Below, piece after piece: positions 12,051 through 23,860 of a stretch of 64,000 bases of DNA. The stretch is from positions 133,410,755 to 133,474,754 of the forward strand of contig OW804094.1 of assembly GCA_942159475.1 (NCBI GenBank). The letters run 5' to 3'. The notes beneath the pieces are model-generated. The model did not search any database and was not told the origin of the DNA. It worked only from the letters and a program-made list of their open reading frames with translations. This DNA comes from Sthenelais limicola (lineage: Eukaryota > Annelida > Polychaeta > Phyllodocida > Sigalionidae). The position numbers and the translations under genes were made by a program. Each line of letters opens with the position of its first letter. Positions within the stretch are counted from its first letter, which is position 1.

Positions 12051-14573
12051 ACCATTGAAGGAAATGAAAACCTATGAGTGCGTGGACATTTAAAGATTCT
12101 TGGACACTATTATCTGGGTAGAGGTGCTCTCTTTACTGGCAAGAATGTAATTCAATTTGTAATGAGTAATTGTTAACTAAGTATTTGTGGTAGATATGTT
12201 ATTGCTATTGAAGATCGGGATTTTATGAGTGTACTGACGAAATCCATCCACTAAGGTTTCAATCGACAATTCCTTGGTTGCATTGCACCGAATCAGCAAA
12301 ATATGATTCCAAAAATATTATCATATATGACAAATGTTAGCTGGTGTGAATTGGTGGAAATCTATTAATACCTTCACCATTATCAATTTTTGGCAAATGC
12401 CAATTCAAATATGGGAAAGCGCGTTTGGAGTGACGTTAAATTGTGGGGTGTAAAGTCGATTCATTCACAGCATGATATAAAACAGGGTCAGCATGCCGTG
12501 AACCTATGCTGTCATCCAGCAGTGGCGACCATCTGAAAGGGTGCACATCTATTTAAAATATACATGATAGTCAATTTTCCATCGGTAATATCAGAAAGTA
12601 AATGGGCAAACGACCCCGCCTAGGGGATACATGATGGAATAAATATGATACCAAACTAATGGCAGAATGGCAGGGAATAATGCTAAGTCATATTAAATGT
12701 CACATTAATTAACGAGACTATGACGCATGCATTTATAAAGGTACCGTAGTCACTGCTGCGCCGAAGACATAATATTCATGCTCAGCATTCTTCCGGATTA
12801 TCATTTCCTTTGTAACTGTTCTAGGAAAGTCAATGCATTCGGCACGGAAATGCTGGATCGAATTTAAGCATATTTGCGATATGCTTCATGAAAAAAATAC
12901 GTATCATTTCTGTGTAATTTGTCTCTGCGCAGCGCATCAATGTCGAATATTCTACAAATGAAAATGATTCATTTTCACATTTGGACTTCCCCATAGACAG
13001 ACAAAAGACGTCAGTCATTTTATCTCCGTGAAGAGATCCATATAGATATGCAGCCAGTCAGGTCCCAGATGAATAGACCCTTTACTGTATTATACCCTTG
13101 ACGTTTTCAATTGGTTTCAGTAACGAAATGCGATTTACGATAGAACACCTTCATACCATATATAGACCTAACTGAAATAATGAGGTGTTACAGAAGGAAG
13201 ATAATCTATATTAGTATGACAGATAGTGACAATTATATAGGACAAATTACACAGGCAATACAATTATCATATTCTAATGCTTTCACATCTTAATCAATTC
13301 ATAAACGACAGATACACAAATCGGTGATAAGATTACACGTGACAATCTAGTCTGCAAGGTATCACTAATGGTGTCTGGCTCGGAGCCAAAAGTTTTCTGG
13401 CTTTGTGCCAACTTCAGCTCATCTCAGCGTTTCATATTGTCATATCCATGATTTTCATGTGATTGACTGCTGTGGGACGGGCCGACACAATTCTTTAAAT
13501 ATTGACGTTTGATCAGCTAAACACATAGATGTAGTGTCATCTTTCCTTTGAAGTACACCTTGAATATTGGTGCCATATTTGAAACCACACTCTTCTGAAC
13601 CCAAACGAGATTAAATGCATTTCGTTGTCGTCGCTGAACTTTTGCAAGAAATAAAATCCGAGTCAAATTAATTGACATCGACTAATGTGTTCTGCGATTT
13701 TCTCCCTTCATTCATTGCTGCCGACATGTGGAATTCGGTTGATCACGGAATACCAGAGTGTAATGCACTGAAGGAAACATTTGAGTTCAATCTGCATGAC
13801 CACCTCGTTATGGTTCTCCGGGGAGATGATAGGGTGACAAAAGGCAGAGAGTAATTGGTCCAGTAAACATGTAACATGTTTCACCAACAAATTCTGCCTG
13901 CTTTTAAATTAATTCCTCGAGTCGATTATGGCAAAAACTTCCAATATCCAATATCGCACAAAAACTCATCAAATACGATTATCTCAAAATACGAATGAAG
14001 TCGAATGAACTTTTAGCGATGATGTTATAAATAACTACGGTATGAGATCGTGGGTTGTGAAGAATCTAATTCTGAACGATGGAGTTGGAAGGTATTATCG
14101 TTAAAAACGGGGTTATTGTTCTTGTCATTTGAGGTATATACTGTCGATCATTACAATACCCAGAAGACTCCATACTAAGTACAGTATGCTCGAAACTTTA
14201 AGTTACACACGATGGTGCCGACCAGGCTTTGTAACGCAGGCTGCGGCAGGGAAATAGTGAAGAATCCAGTGAAATCGTCAGTGAAACGAATGCTTAGCCA
14301 CAGAGGATGGCAACCTGGCGCTAACGCAAACATTAAAGAGCAGAAGGGTAAATTATATATACCTATGCATGCCTACATTATGTCAGACATTGGCCTTCTC
14401 GGTGCACCGATTAGCTGGCGGTTGGGGTTGGGGTGGGGGTTGGGGGGAGGCGGGGGAGGTTTGATCTGCATACCATCATTGCACTAAATTACCCTCGGTA
14501 AAAGGTGCTCTTTCTACAATAATGAATGTGGGGTTTCTGTGATTCCTGTCACAATTCAGTATAGATATACGTC
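12051..14573. other. Non-coding stretch with a G-rich patch
   Basis: No exon or repeat is recognised. A G-rich run (about 14421-14460, GTTGGGGTTGGGGTGGGGG-like) has quadruplex potential. Confidence 0.4.
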
Positions 14574-14668
14574 AGTGAAGTCGCATTCACCAATCCTCTC
14601 AAATGACCCAAATTTAAAGACAGAAATTAGCATGTTAGGTTCAAAATACAGTACAACATAACCGAACG
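14574..14668 (-). mobile_element. MITE family A, internal fragment
   Basis: Shares the interior words TTCACCAATCCTCTCAAAT and AAATTAGCATGTTAGGTTCA-type sequence with the reverse-oriented full copies at 25999 and 38357, but both terminal repeats are missing or decayed. Confidence 0.5.
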
Positions 14669-14744
14669 TAATTTTTACTCAGATAATTATGCTATACTCA
14701 TGCTATAATTACATTTTCACTAGCTATACGAACCATTTCAAACC

Positions 14745-14830
14745 GTCTGTTTCCGATTTACCCCCCCCCCCCCTCACACAGACACACACACAATCTTACT
14801 TAGAAAAACCTACCCCACATAATAAAGAAA
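14745..14830 (+). mobile_element. Partial copy of MITE family D (left end) with poly-C/(CA)n
   Basis: TCTGTTTCCGATTTA, a 13-base C run, a CA-rich tract and TTACTTAGAAAAACCTACCC follow in the same order as in the left half of the element at 43430-43792. Confidence 0.6.
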
Positions 14831-15721
14831 AAAAGATGGTGACAGAAATATTTATTTGTTCAGTCCCTGGAAGTCGACTTAATAAAAAAAAGCTGCGATA
14901 TACATATCGGGTGTATGTATATTGTATCATTTAACTTGTAAGAGACACTTAATTTTAAGCAGACTCGGCTTAATTTATATGTAGTTTCATAGCGCCTAAT
15001 GATCGAGGCAATACGCACTCCAGTACCTATATATATAGATAGTATAATGATGCACAAGTAGGTGCAAGACCAATTAAAATATTTTAATCTAATTTTGCAC
15101 TAAAAATACATCCATTTAATTTCTCTTCATAGCGTAGACTTTCACAACTAATGTGAATTCGCGTTGTATGTCGTAATTGGTATTAGATAATATATGAAAT
15201 ACAATCCTTGTGAAACCCTAGCAATATTCTTATCTCGTGGGTAGCTGTATTTTTGCAGTTGCAACTGGATCGTTCTGGAATAAACCTAGTAGTATAAAAG
15301 CACGTGCAGCAACTTGGAGGCAAAATGAAGCCCGGGAAAAGAGCAGTGTCTTCGTATGCACAAACCATATATACAATGAGATTAGCAATATTTAGGGTAA
15401 TTCATGTAGAGTGCAGAAATGCTCACCTTCAAAAGTCAAGCTTTTTCAACTTTTTGAGAGAATTTTGAGTTATCTAATTGATTTCTGCTAAGCTTTTTAT
15501 AGCCCCGCTGTGATAAGTTGGACCATGCACTCCACCACACCCACCACGTTTTGGCTGACTCGTCAGTCATGTCGTCCATATACAAATACTCATATCCATG
15601 TCCCCTTTAAGTGAATGGGGTGGACATCCATAAAGTGTTCTTTATGAGTATTATGAAAGGCTAATTACTAGAAAGTAGACCACAGCATATTCATATTTTA
15701 CATGAATGTACGGCGGGATCG
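14831..15721. other. Non-coding stretch, nothing recognised
   Basis: AT-rich sequence with short open frames only and no supported feature. Confidence 0.4.
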
Positions 15722-15960
15722 CATATAAAAGGAAGGCAGAACAGGAAGGCACATTCGAGGGACGATTGATCAATTTTGCGCGTTGAAAGGAGGTAGGCCT
15801 ACACGTATTCATACAACACCTATGAATTCAAGCTTAAAGTGAGAGAAAGCCATGGGTGTACATAGTGTTAAAACTTTGCACAGTACATACCAGACAGAAG
15901 ACAATTTAACATAATGTGACTCACCGAATGGATCCTAAAGCAGTGGCAAATGCTGGAGAC
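15722..15960 (+). promoter_or_regulatory. Putative TATA promoter and short 5' exon(s)
   Basis: A strong TATA box (TATAAAA, 15724-15730) sits in GCATATAAAAGG context. About 30 bases downstream would be the start site. A possible donor (GGAG|GTAGGC) lies near 15791. A short reading frame from ATG at 15928 (MDPKAVANAGDVQK) runs to a good donor-like GGTGAGA at 15969-15975. None of this is confirmed by a recognisable protein, so both the promoter and the short exons are tentative. Confidence 0.25.
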
Positions 15961-16179
15961 GTACAGAAGGGTGAGAGCTGCGAGGAAAAGTTTGTTGAGG
16001 CCTGCCATAACTATAGTATTAGTACAGTAATCGCTGCTATGTGGTCACTGTCTTGTCGTAGAGAAGAAGCCAATATTTCTTCTTCTTTTTTTAAATGCCA
16101 ACTTGGGTTTATGCAGTAGCTGTTTGTGAAAACTGCCCAATAAAGCCAGCAAGTTTGTAATTAATCGTTGTCGGTTCCA

Positions 16180-16660
16180 GATTCCAATTTTTGGCGCCAA
16201 TTGTTGAACTTGGCGTGATCCCCACAGTTGTGGTTACGAGTGACTGGAAGAAAGGGGAGGATGGAAGGACTGTCGGAGGACTGTTGTGAATCCGAATGGA
16301 CGGATGATCAGCGGGATTGAGTCGGTAGCAAATGTGTACGCTCTCCCTCCCTCTCACTCACCCAATCTCTCGCGCGGTGTCTCTCTCTATCCCTCTCGGG
16401 TCGATGCAATACCAATCGATTTTCCCAAGAATAATTTCGAGCAGAGGTTTTTCTGGAAGAAGCAGACTGTTTTCCGGTGTAAGAAACGTTATCTGGGAAG
16501 GAAGTCTATCTTCTTTTAAAGCAATGCTGAATGAACTCTGCGATGTCGCAACTTACCCCCCAGAAAACGTGGGAGGCGATATATACGGGCGCGGGACCCT
16601 AGGGGGTTAGCGAACTGACCAATCAGGGTTAAGGGTGTACCCGCCCGAATGACGTCAGCG
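16180..16660. promoter_or_regulatory. GC-richer regulatory-motif cluster
   Basis: Within about 480 bases there is an E2F-like palindrome (TTTTTGGCGCCAA, 16188-16200), a CCAAT box (CCAATCA, 16619-16625), a full CRE (TGACGTCA, 16650-16657) and a CpG-bearing patch. On the minus strand CRE, CCAAT and TATATAT (16579-16585) come in canonical promoter order, followed by a perfect donor GTAAGT (complement of 16551-16556). The donor falls where transcription would be expected to start, so the TATA and the donor cannot both be right. No coding exon is tied to this cluster. Confidence 0.35.
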
Positions 16661-19600
16661 CGTCAGAAAAGGTGATGACTAAATTTGAGCAGGGGGAAAA
16701 GGGGGAAGTGCGTGATGGGAGGCGGGGAATAAGGAAGTTTACTCATTCATGGAGAAAGTTAAAAGCGGGACAGGTAGGGACAGGCGAGGGGCAAGAGGGG
16801 TGGGGGTGGCTTAGACCTGAAAAGGAGTGGCATGGGGATGAATAGGGGGAAAAGCCTGTCGCATCGCATCGCGTTTACTATTCAATGGCCGGAGGGGGTG
16901 GTTAACACGCAAAGCCTGCATGATGGGCGGGTAAAGTGACGGATGACCTGGAGGTAGGGGCATCCCCGAATTTTGAACCTCTGACTGAACCCAGCTTAAT
17001 GCCCCCCCCCCCCTTCACACACACACACCACCACTGTCTAGTTTGTTGGAATGTCTAGACAAATTTCCTTCCTAGTATTGCGAAATTTCAACATATTTTC
17101 CCGCCCGCAAATAGATACTTAGCTAACGTGCACTGAGACCAGAATTAAAGTTATAATACTATATATAACGCTTCTATCTTCCTGTACCTTAAATGTGAGG
17201 TCTTTCGTTAGTATTGATAAAATTTGATACTTTATAGCTATCTCAAAATAAGTGGAATAATTGTCGATCCATGTAATTGGGGAGATACATTCATTTTAAA
17301 TCAATCATCGTAAGTATCTAGCTGTAATCTTTTGATTAAAAACTTCGAAAATGGAAATTTTAGGAACTTTGAATCGACGTAAAATCGATTTTACCTTGCC
17401 CGTTCAGGTCGCACAGCTTTCCCCCGAGAGAAAATTTGAGCATATTAGTAAAGTATTAAACAACTAGATACAATGTCATGATTTTTTTTGCCTCCGGTGT
17501 CACATTTTTATTGCCACAGGATTTGACATTCTTAACACATCATCTCCAGAGAATTTACCCAAATATGACCTCCTCACTGTCTGTGAGAAACGTCGGGTGA
17601 ATCCAGCCATGTATATCTAAAATGGAAGCTGGCTCGACCCGAGTGGGTCATGTACTCGAGTCATGGGACCAGCTTGGGCATGAAGATAATCATGCATAAT
17701 TCATCGCCTCTTATACCAAAGAATTCCTTCATGATATGGGCACAAAGAAATTATCCACTGAGCGGGAATCTTGACAGCTTTTATGAATAAATGCATTAAT
17801 TATTTACTGAGAAAACACAATAAAAGAAGCGAAGGATCATCAAGCGTACCCCAAAAAAGTGTAAGTAGCTCTAAAAGCAGAGGGAAATCAAACCCTTTGA
17901 ATGAAACCACACACGTGGCCAGGGAAGTAGGCTGGAGGTGAGGGCGTGGATGCTAGGGTGTTCCAAATGGGTAGGCTTACTACGAATGAATTTATAAGGG
18001 CACCCAATCACGCGAATGGGTGTTGGTGAGTAAATGCTATACCGGTATGTGTATAGTGAGCCACGAGTGAATACTTGTATATGATTAAATAACTAATCCG
18101 TCAGCGCCAGCTCCTATATATGGTAAACAAACATATAGAGTATAGAGTTATAAGAGAAAGAGCTCATTTGTCAGAACGACACTATTCATCAAAGATACAA
18201 CTCAGTATTTCAACATATATATAGATACATGCACTGCAACGATGCTACTTGCTAGCCTGCTTCCATAGCTCCTGCTATAACACTCACATAGTCTGGTTTT
18301 CTGTGACATTTAAGCCAAACTTTTAAATGTTAAATGTATTCCTTTGCTAAATGTTCGGTACTTAAACCGGATAGTTCTCCATTGATATATCACGAGGTTA
18401 GTGTAATATTAATAAGTATAGTATTCTCTGTCAGTATAACCAACGCGTCCACACACTTTTTATCTATCTATTTATTTCATTTTTTTTATTTTCTGACCAT
18501 TCATACTCAATGCATGAATGGAGGTTAGAATTAAACTGATCTTTCATCAGCATACGTTCACGAACGGACATACTCTATTGCCTGAAGCCCACGCCGCTCA
18601 CCTGGTAGGCTAACACCCTATAACATAACACTATGTGTAATTCCCCGCAACCCCTCGATTTGCCTCGAAGCTATCATAATTTTAATTCAACTTACTACCT
18701 AACGGGTAAGTCTCTCAAAATTCTAAAATATATACGTATTAGACATGAAGGTTTATTGACGAATTGTGCACTGGGTCTTGCGACATACATAGACATTGGC
18801 ATAGTTTCAATAAAGGCAATCAATATAGATATTATATAGTTATGATATACGGTTTATGATACATAATACGCTCATGCATATTATATATTATAATTATATA
18901 ATATACCCATATATATGATATATGATAGTATGCATAATACACATTTATATGAAATATAAAATATATTATATGCTGCTAATATAGTGATATATTTATCATA
19001 TAACACCCCTTTACTACCAGTACTATTTATCAAGAGGTTCCCTGACAGCTGCGGGACTAGAACGGTCTTCCTGTCATTTCGCGGATGTAAGACCGATCCA
19101 TTTAGTTGGTATTTATCTTTGGTAGACACAATCTAATAAGGGATGAGACATATATGGCTATGCGCCTTTGAGGCAGAAAGAACTGTAACGGCTTTGCCTA
19201 GAGGTGTATAACTATATCATTTTTAATTGACGGCATCTGCAATGGGGTGATAGTAAAAAAGTGAATAAAGTCTTAAAACAAAATGTGCAAGTCATTTCTC
19301 ATTCTTCATGCGTGTTCGTAGACATCTATGCATACATTGACCAACTTATAGTTAGCCTTATCAGGAGACCATGGCCAGAAAATTCACTTTCCCGATCACA
19401 TCCAATTGTGAAATGAAACAATGAACCAAATGATGTCCCTGGAGACTTGCTTCTTTCTCCATTATACTTTTTAGTTGACAACGGGGTTGCACCCCGTATT
19501 TGGAGACTAGCAGTAAGTCCCATTAAATTAGGTCTGTATTCTCCGAGACAGAATCTTTTTACTCTAATACCGAATGGGTGACTTGAGCAATTCTAAGAAA

Positions 19601-20375
19601 TGGAATACGAGGGAATGAACGCTCTGGTATTGAGAGCTTCTACTAATACCATTTTTAGACTAAATCGAGTTGCGTTTGAATTGACGTGGGGGCGGGGATT
19701 AGTTACCCATCCTCAACTCTCACAGACTCTTGGGCGTTGAACGCATAGACACGGAAGTTCGATTTCCTATCCCAATGCGGAAGATGTTTTATGCTTGAGA
19801 TACAGACGTTTCTATTTATAGACGAGCAATACCTATATGGCTTCCAGCCGGGAAGCCATCGCTATTCCTAAGTAAAACCAATATTTGCCTGCAGCTTCCA
19901 GCAGTATTTTTATTGCCAGTGTCATCAACATTGCGTGTAGGTAAAGTTCATTCTAGATTATTTATGTTAATCTAATTATATTTCAAGATGATCATTCGCA
20001 ATCTAGATGTGAATTAAAGTATTATTTAAATATTACAATTCCGATGAATACGTTGTAAAATAGGACTGTTAAACGGGACAGTGTATCTAGATTCAAATCA
20101 AATGAGCAAAACTCTAAAATATTAAAACAATATAGTATAATGCTGATGCAATCATTTCTCGAATACTGAATCGAGGTGGCACGAAAAAGAAAATGCAGCA
20201 TAGCATGAGATTTAAATTCCGGCGATGATGAAACGGGGCACACTTTTAATTAAAGGATGCGCATATATTTAAATCGACTGAAACAGTGAGAAACTCTTGG
20301 CCCCTCCTTGGAACCATTTGCAATGAAATCCATCGTGCCGATGAAAATTACCGACTCAGCGACTTCGTGAATGGA
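16661..20375. other. Non-coding; poly-C/(CA)n tract and AT-rich core
   Basis: G-rich sequence continues to about 16960. A 12-base C run followed by (CA)n lies at 17002-17030. From 18840 to 18990 the sequence is nearly pure A/T with ATATAT repeats. No exon is recognised in this 3.7-kb stretch. Confidence 0.4.
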
Positions 20376-20460
20376 ATTGATTGGCTGTATTACGTGTAGG
20401 AGGCTTCTGCAGACTCCAGAGGTATAAATAAGTATGACTTGAGATAGACCTGTCTTGTGT
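20376..20460 (+). promoter_or_regulatory. Putative CCAAT/TATA core promoter
   Basis: An inverted CCAAT box (ATTGG, 20380-20384) lies 39 bases before a good TATA box (TATAAATA, 20423-20430). A start site would be expected near 20453. The first downstream ATG (20503) opens only about 40 codons with no recognisable product, so the gene, if real, must be spliced or non-coding. Confidence 0.3.
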
Positions 20461-21205
20461 ATTTCTGCGGATCACAATACACGGTCACCCGGGGGATCAA
20501 TTGATGGTTTCAATTGATACGCAGTATACACGGTCTATACAGGGACGCGAGTCAATTATGGCAGGGCCGATAGACCCCATGCAAGCTTGGGTATTATATT
20601 ACGTATTGTTTATATTTTATCTATAAGTGTTAAAGCTATAGTACAACATCCGGTGGTTATCAATATGTTTATCAATGACGCGCTGCCTATCCTCCAAACC
20701 AATTTTCCCCACTCTAAATTCCTATAAGGATGCTCGTAGAGATAAAATTTACATTTGAAATCATATTTCATCACTGATTTCTATTAAACATTAATGACGC
20801 ATGAAGGTTGAACATTGGGCTCTTTGTGTACATCAATCGCCTCGATTAGGATTGACTGGACAATACACATAATTACTTCCGCCACTGTGACGATGCAATG
20901 TTATTTGCATCGAAATTCATTAAATTTTCATGAATGTGGAAAAATAACACATATCGCAGGTTTATCTTTAAACATGTAGCACATTATATATGCCACTTCA
21001 CCACCATATATTCCTTGCGTTTTCACTATTATTACACCCCTGTGCTGTAGTTGCCTAAACCTTCAGCATTGTATGCCACACTTGGTAAAAGTGGTGCATA
21101 ACAACATGTAAATTATACCACCCTTGGCGCATACATGTCGGCCAAATACTGAAATTACTTCTTTTATTTTTATTCATTTATATTTTTTATTCATTAATGG
21201 GTTGC
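20461..21205. other. Non-coding stretch, nothing recognised
   Basis: Directly downstream of the putative CCAAT/TATA promoter, but no exon of a known family is visible. Confidence 0.35.
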
Positions 21206-21364
21206 AATAAATATGGAACAAAGTTCGGGTGAAGTCTGTACACTTGTTAGTGACCTCGGGAGCGCAGAAGATCTAGGGCTAATGACAACGCCCTCTAACT
21301 TCCCGCACTCCCTTGGTCACTAACACGTGTACAGACTCCCCTCTTGCTATGTTCCATCTATTTA
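21206..21364. mobile_element. 159-bp palindromic element
   Basis: Imperfect inverted arms (left ATGGAACAAAG ... GTCTGTACACTTGTTAGTGA, right TCACTAACACGTGTACAGAC ... TGTTCCAT) are symmetric about position 21285. There is no coding capacity. Probably a MITE. Confidence 0.75.
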
Positions 21365-21394
21365 TATAACAGCAGGTCTATTGTGACCTGGTAA

Positions 21395-21560
21395 ACCCGG
21401 TGTCCACTGGGGAGACGGACGACTGGCTCAGTCGCCAAGTGACGATTGGATTTGGCCAATCTTGTGTGAAAAGAGTGGTGAGGCGGCCATGCATGTCCAA
21501 TGGCCAGAGCTGTAGCCCGAGAGAGAGCCCAGTCTCCCCAGTGGACACCGGTATACGGGT
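21395..21560. mobile_element. 166-bp palindromic element
   Basis: Left arm ACCCGGTGTCCACTGGGGAG and right arm GTCTCCCCAGTGGACACCGG then TATACGGGT are near-perfect inverse complements. It lies only 30 bases after the previous palindrome and is unrelated to it. Confidence 0.75.
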
Positions 21561-21865
21561 GTTGACAGTAATCAAAAGTGCTTTCTACGAAAAGAGGTAG
21601 AAAAGAGGGGTTTCTTAGGTAGAAAAGAGGGATTTGTCTCACATGTTCTCGGAATTTATTGTTTTACAAACCATTTTACTTATCTGTAGAGTTCTGTCCA
21701 CCCTCTCTGGAGGACATACATGTGGTTTGTAACGGTATCTGGGGTGAAAATGTGATTGAAGCCTTTTTTAAATTGCGATCTCTACACTCTATTTATAGCC
21801 TGGGAAAGCCCCTGTGAGATACTACTTCATTTCCCACAACGTACATCCAGGGGGACCTAACTAAA

Positions 21866-22360
21866 TGCAGAGGAATGGGAGAGTGAAAAGAGGGTGTAGG
21901 AATAGGAGAGGGGGAGGGGGAGGGAGAGAGGGGAGGGGAGAAAGCAGGGGGGGGGAGCATTAGGAAGAAGGAAGGGAGAGGGGGGGGGCAAATCAGAGTG
22001 GGGTTGGGAGAGAAAAACAGGTATGAAAGACAGAGAACAGGGGGAGGGAAAAGAGGGAGAGGGGGAAGTGTGGGGAGAGAGGGTGACCGTCCTACATGCA
22101 GAGGAGTGGGAGAGTGAAGGTGTAGGAATAGGAGAGGGGGGGGAGGGAAAGAAGAGGGGGGAAAGAGATGAGGGAGAGGATGTAGGGGAAGGGAGAGAGG
22201 GGAGGGTGAGAAAGTGGGGAGGAAGAGCATGAGGAAGAGGGGAGGGAGAGGGGTGGGGAAATCAGAGATGGGGTTCGGAGAGAAAAACAGGTATGAAAGA
22301 CAGAGAAGAGGGGGAGGGAAAAGAGGGAGAGGGGGAAGTTTGGGGAGAGAGGGTGACCCT
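21866..22360 (+). repeat. Purine-only minisatellite, two ~230-bp units
   Basis: Almost 500 bases consist of G and A on the plus strand, built from GGGAGAGGGG-type words. The segment starting ATGCAGAGGA at 21866 restarts at 22096. Both units end GGGGAGAGAGGGTGACC. Such homopurine tracts can adopt triplex or quadruplex structures. Open frames through it are low-complexity artefacts. Confidence 0.85.
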
Positions 22361-22421
22361 TCGGAGGACTGGTACTTTGCTAGTATATCATAAAATTTAA
22401 GTAAATTGATTCTAATGAAAT

Positions 22422-22938
22422 CAGTATAGGCTCAGGCTCTCTCAGATTAGATAAGAATGATATGTCAGTGATTGGACGCCTACTGCACTAATCAGTGTAG
22501 GACCTAACGCCAAATTCGGGACCCGGATGGGACCTTTGATAAGCAAGGGTTATCAACATGGCCGAGTGGAAGGACCGGCCTAACCACAACTATGTGTGGC
22601 ATCAGTGAGGCCTCCAACGATGTATAATCCAGGCAATCTAAGCCCTCACAGACACACATCAAAATTACAAAAACCCCATGTACAGTTTAGCTTCTAGAGC
22701 CCTATTCTCTGAAACTTGAGCAATTTGTGGTGAAGTGAAAATTAATTTATATACATTGGGTCGGTCAGAGCAGCAGGGAATGTGGAGATCGGTATCACTG
22801 CTGGGGTGATGAACCCTAGACTGTAATGGCTTTCCTGGCCCTGAATTGGGTATCCTAATGGGATTTTAATGGCATTTTGCAGTTTGGAGAGGCTTTCCCT
22901 CAGTATGGAGAGACTCTCTTAGCTCTGAACCTCGACTG
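22422..22938 (+). mobile_element. MITE family B copy 3, interrupted by a nested element
   Basis: The two halves of a family B element lie at 22422-22490 (CAGTATAGGCTC ... GCACTAA) and 22823-22938 (TAATGGCTTTCC ... CCTCGACTG). They join as in the uninterrupted copy at 32794-32981, whose centre reads GCACTCATGGCTTCC. The intervening 330 bases are a separate insertion. Confidence 0.75.
22492..22822 (+). mobile_element. Nested TIR element inside MITE B
   Basis: The insert starts CAGTGTAGG and ends CCTAGACTG, so its ends resemble those of its host, with TAAT on both sides as a likely target duplication. Interior segments (TGTACAGTTTAGCTTCTAGA; GGCCTAACCACAACTATGTG) recur in rearranged order at 26590-26965. 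Confidence 0.65.
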
Positions 22939-23680
22939 AAATGATAACACCCTATAGTTCAACTTTTTCACTTAAGAACTTATCTGAGTTATTATAGGAC
23001 GATTCATGTAAAAAACATTTTACCACTTCCGAAGATCATATATATATGTCTCATGTATGTATTCTGAAGATACTTCAAGTTATCACAGTCAGCTGAATGT
23101 CTAGGTCGTGTGGGAATTAGACGTCCAAACAATTCTAACCATCAATTAATTGGAATTTAAATGGCATTAATAATTTCATTCTACCAAGATAAACTAAAGA
23201 TCTTTAATTTTGCAGTTTCGCATTGCAAATTGAGAGCTACGATTGTGTCCAATGTCAGTCAATCTCCCAAGTCAAAATTACCTTTCTGGTAGTAGTTAAC
23301 TAATCACGTGTATAATTTTTCCTCGCAATAGATAACAATAGTTCAAGGCATTAAAGCCAGATAACAAGAGGTGAAGAATGAGATAAGAATTAAGGTCGCA
23401 CCATTCTTAGAGCTCATTAGAAAATTTGCCGTTAATATTCATACACTCAATGGATGGAACTGTCGTTAGTTCATCTGTTTATTAAGTTGTGTACTTTATT
23501 TCAATGTTTCTCTCTGTTTGTCGGCCTGTCAGGCTCAAGAATCCCAGAGATTGCAACGCTTCTTCAATAAGAATAAGACTTCACTAATTTGAAACACATT
23601 TATTGGCCAAAACATTATAAAGTTCTAATGCAAATATACGCATGTGTTAGAAAAGGGACTCCTTTTCTAACTCCTGGCGT
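22939..23680. other. Non-coding stretch, nothing recognised
   Basis: No exon or repeat was identified. Confidence 0.4.
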
Positions 23681-23860
23681 CTGTTTCATAACGAATCATT
23701 ACTTAAGATGTTCCTTGAAAAGCTATTCTTCCTTGAATAGGTAGGGCATTTCTATCGTAGAAAATTAGCATTGTCTGTGTAGCAAATTTCCTTCCCGTAA
23801 AGTTCCTTACCAGCTGCCTAGCAAGGAAAAGTAGCTAAGGACGAACACTTCTTATGCAAC
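23681..23860. mobile_element. MITE family C (CTGTTTCATAA ends), copy 1
   Basis: Starts CTGTTTCATAACGAATCATT and ends CTTCTTATGCAAC. It shares the interior phrase CAGCTGCCTAGCAAGGAAAA with the copies at 58435-59581 (GCTGCTAAGCAAGGAAAA) and 62330-62525. Confidence 0.65.

Noticed and set aside
16109..16357. TTGGCGCCAAAAATTGG considered as a retroviral-type primer binding site of an LTR element
   Set aside because: No paired LTRs, no polypurine tract and no gag/pol frame nearby; an E2F-like motif explains it as well.
21793..22230. 145-codon Pro/Leu/Ser-rich frame
   Set aside because: It is the complement of a pure purine minisatellite, so the composition is an artefact.
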